Below, piece after piece: positions 62,592 through 64,000 of a DNA stretch of 64,000 bases (its first letter is position 1; each line of letters starts with the position of its first letter). Below the pieces are notes generated by a model, which made no database searches, had not been told where the DNA came from, and saw nothing but the letters and a program-made list of their open reading frames with translations. Made by a program: the position numbers and the translations under genes. Origin of the DNA: Thalassotalea fonticola (GTDB lineage: Bacteria > Pseudomonadota > Gammaproteobacteria > Enterobacterales > Alteromonadaceae); the NCBI RefSeq assembly GCF_032911225.1, contig NZ_CP136600.1:1178001-1242000 (forward strand). The letters are read 5' to 3'.

Positions 62592-64000
62592 TTATCTAAA
62601 ACGGCGACTACAAAACAGCACTAACGACAGCAATATATAAATCGAACCACCGGATGAGCTTTTTTCATTGTTTGAGTCAGTACTCGTTGCGGCGATGTTA
62701 AATGCCATATCTGCCTGGTAGAAGTTTTGGCCGTCATTGACGGTGATCTGTGCAGTGAATTCGCCATTAACAAGCGGCGTTCCTGTCAATAGGCCAGCAC
62801 TGTTTAAAAGCAAGCCTTGCGGTAAGTTTTTAGCTTTGTATTTAAGACCAATACCATCAATATCGGTGAAATATACAGATAAGTCCTTGGCATCAATGGC
62901 TTGCCCTTGCACACCGATAAAGTCTTCTATCGCTGAAACTTGCTGCGGAGCATTGTCGTTTGAGTTGGTAATATATACATCAATCTGCTGGGTCAGACCG
63001 TTGTTCTGGCCAACTTTAACGCTCACCAACAAAGGGTAATGTTGATGTGTTTCGTAATCGATGCGAGATGTATCACGAATTGATAACACGCCATCAGAAG
63101 AAAGCTGGAAAGGTGCGCCGGCACTGTCACCAATTAACGTCAATTCGGCTTCGGCAGTGATTAAGCCGCTAATCAATGTTGTATCAGTTAATTGTACTTG
63201 TCCAAACGCTTCACCAATTGCTGTATTCTCAGCTACTGAGAATATTTGGCCTGGTTCAATAACCGGTAAAACTGAGTTGTTACCAGCGATAACATAATAA
63301 CCAGTTTGTGGGTTAAATACGGCAGCTCCTTCTGAACATTTACGGATTTCTACGTTCACCACTGAACACTCTGCAGAATACAAGGTTGATGTTTTCGCTC
63401 GAGTGTTGGGCTGCAATGTAATGCTATCTTGCCAGTCAAACGTTGTTTGCTCAGCTCTATTGAACTGCGCAAATTTAAACATAGTGCCAGTAAAAGACGA
63501 CGTGCCTGGTGAACCATCAAATACAGGTGGAATAAGCAAGGTATCGAGCTTTACGGTTATTTCATATTGCCACTTATCAATTTCAGCAATCTTAGTTGAA
63601 TTTTTGATTTGCTCGGCGATACAATTTGCCGTAACGCTTTTGGCCGGAAAATCACATATTAATTCACCGTTGGCAATTAATGGTGAATCAAACTGAATCG
63701 CTTCAACAAACAATTCATGTTCAATTCTACATTCAAAATTAACACCTCCATTGACATAACAGACCGGCGAAAGATCGCCCTTACGCAAGCCAAAGTCGGC
63801 TAAATACTCATACAGATAGGTATCAACGACATCTTCAGGGTAGTAATTTATACAATTCTTATTAATGTCTTTTATTTGATTGTTGCCACACTCTAATTCC
63901 GCCGGATCTATGGCATCTTCATTTACTTTATTTGTTACCAGGCCACCAAGAGTAAAGTTATGAATTAACGGCGCATCCCATGGACCAGGAATTCCTACTC
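62592..64000 (-). CDS. subtilase-like partner protein B, C-terminal part (5' end outside window)
   Basis: The frame is open from the stop at 62592 through to the window edge. Reading on past the internal TTG at 63788 gives residues aligning with pseudoprotease A (DAPLIHNFTLGG for DPIMMHNFFLNG; CGNNQIKDINKNCINYY for the equivalent Cys-rich stretch). So about 470 C-terminal residues are seen. They include paired Cys segments, a cadherin-like NSNDNAP, an Ig-like He-PIG domain and the tail SSSGGSIYILLSLVLFCSRRFR-type Gly-Gly, hydrophobic, basic end. The catalytic region lies outside, so whether this copy is also inactive cannot be seen. It precedes protease B by 44 nt. Confidence 0.85.
   Translation of the reverse strand, partial: VGIPGPWDAPLIHNFTLGGLVTNKVNEDAIDPAELECGNNQIKDINKNCINYYPEDVVDTYLYEYLADFGLRKGDLSPVCYVNGGVNFECRIEHELFVEAIQFDSPLIANGELICDFPAKSVTANCIAEQIKNSTKIAEIDKWQYEITVKLDTLLIPPVFDGSPGTSSFTGTMFKFAQFNRAEQTTFDWQDSITLQPNTRAKTSTLYSAECSVVNVEIRKCSEGAAVFNPQTGYYVIAGNNSVLPVIEPGQIFSVAENTAIGEAFGQVQLTDTTLISGLITAEAELTLIGDSAGAPFQLSSDGVLSIRDTSRIDYETHQHYPLLVSVKVGQNNGLTQQIDVYITNSNDNAPQQVSAIEDFIGVQGQAIDAKDLSVYFTDIDGIGLKYKAKNLPQGLLLNSAGLLTGTPLVNGEFTAQITVNDGQNFYQADMAFNIAATSTDSNNEKSSSGGSIYILLSLVLFCSRRFR

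Overview
The window looks like chromosomal DNA of a marine gammaproteobacterium of the Alteromonadales, most likely a Colwellia/Thalassotalea relative. The grounds are AT-rich DNA, a YafJ-like gene divergent from a long FadE, many large TonB-dependent receptors, and subtilases with GlyGly-CTERM-type tails. The assignment is inferred from gene content. I saw no rRNA, tRNA, CRISPR array or intact insertion sequence.

Layout. (1) 1-7.5 kb: partial class II glutamine amidotransferase, fadE behind a FadR-like box, an AraC-family regulator, a two-gene inner-membrane/HlyD unit and a LysR regulator. (2) 7.6-38.9 kb: a large catabolic island. Six gene families occur twice, as plus-strand set 1 (about 8.7-17.6 kb) and mostly minus-strand set 2 (about 28.6-38.9 kb): acyl-CoA dehydrogenase, saccharopine-dehydrogenase-like reductase, acyl-CoA synthetase, SCP2-type thiolase, TonB-dependent receptor and short-chain dehydrogenase. 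Between them lie single-copy genes: two secreted DUF1254/DUF1214 proteins, a MaoC/FAS1-type hydratase pair, a third thiolase, an MFE-2-like SDR, an AraC regulator, a MalT-like LuxR regulator and an alpha/beta hydrolase. Together they encode outer-membrane uptake, CoA activation and a full beta-oxidation-type cycle for an unidentified hydrophobic carboxylic acid. (3) 39-64 kb: an extracellular proteolysis island on the minus strand. It holds two tandem copies of a three-gene unit, subtilase-like protein / active subtilase / TonB-dependent receptor, followed by a leucine-rich-repeat lipoprotein. The upstream copy runs off the window end.

Two results stand out. First, a 16-bp palindrome, TCACCC-N4-GGGTGA, occurs in intergenic DNA six times in perfect form and four times in near-perfect form. 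It precedes most transcription units of the catabolic island, including both AraC regulator genes, and occurs once upstream of the protease island. It looks like the operator of one dedicated regulon. Second, the subtilase-like partner in the protease island (50224-54255) has lost all three catalytic residues (Asp to Gly, His to Ile, Ser to Ala) but keeps the fold signature, the oxyanion Asn and a C-terminal sorting tail. It is encoded 44 nt ahead of an intact protease, and the same 44-nt spacing recurs in the second unit. This suggests a conserved pseudoprotease-protease-receptor system for capturing and importing protein or peptides.

Several starts were moved from the longest frame to internal ATG or GTG codons on the basis of Shine-Dalgarno spacing and paralogue alignment. 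Functional calls rest on motifs read by eye; no database search was run.
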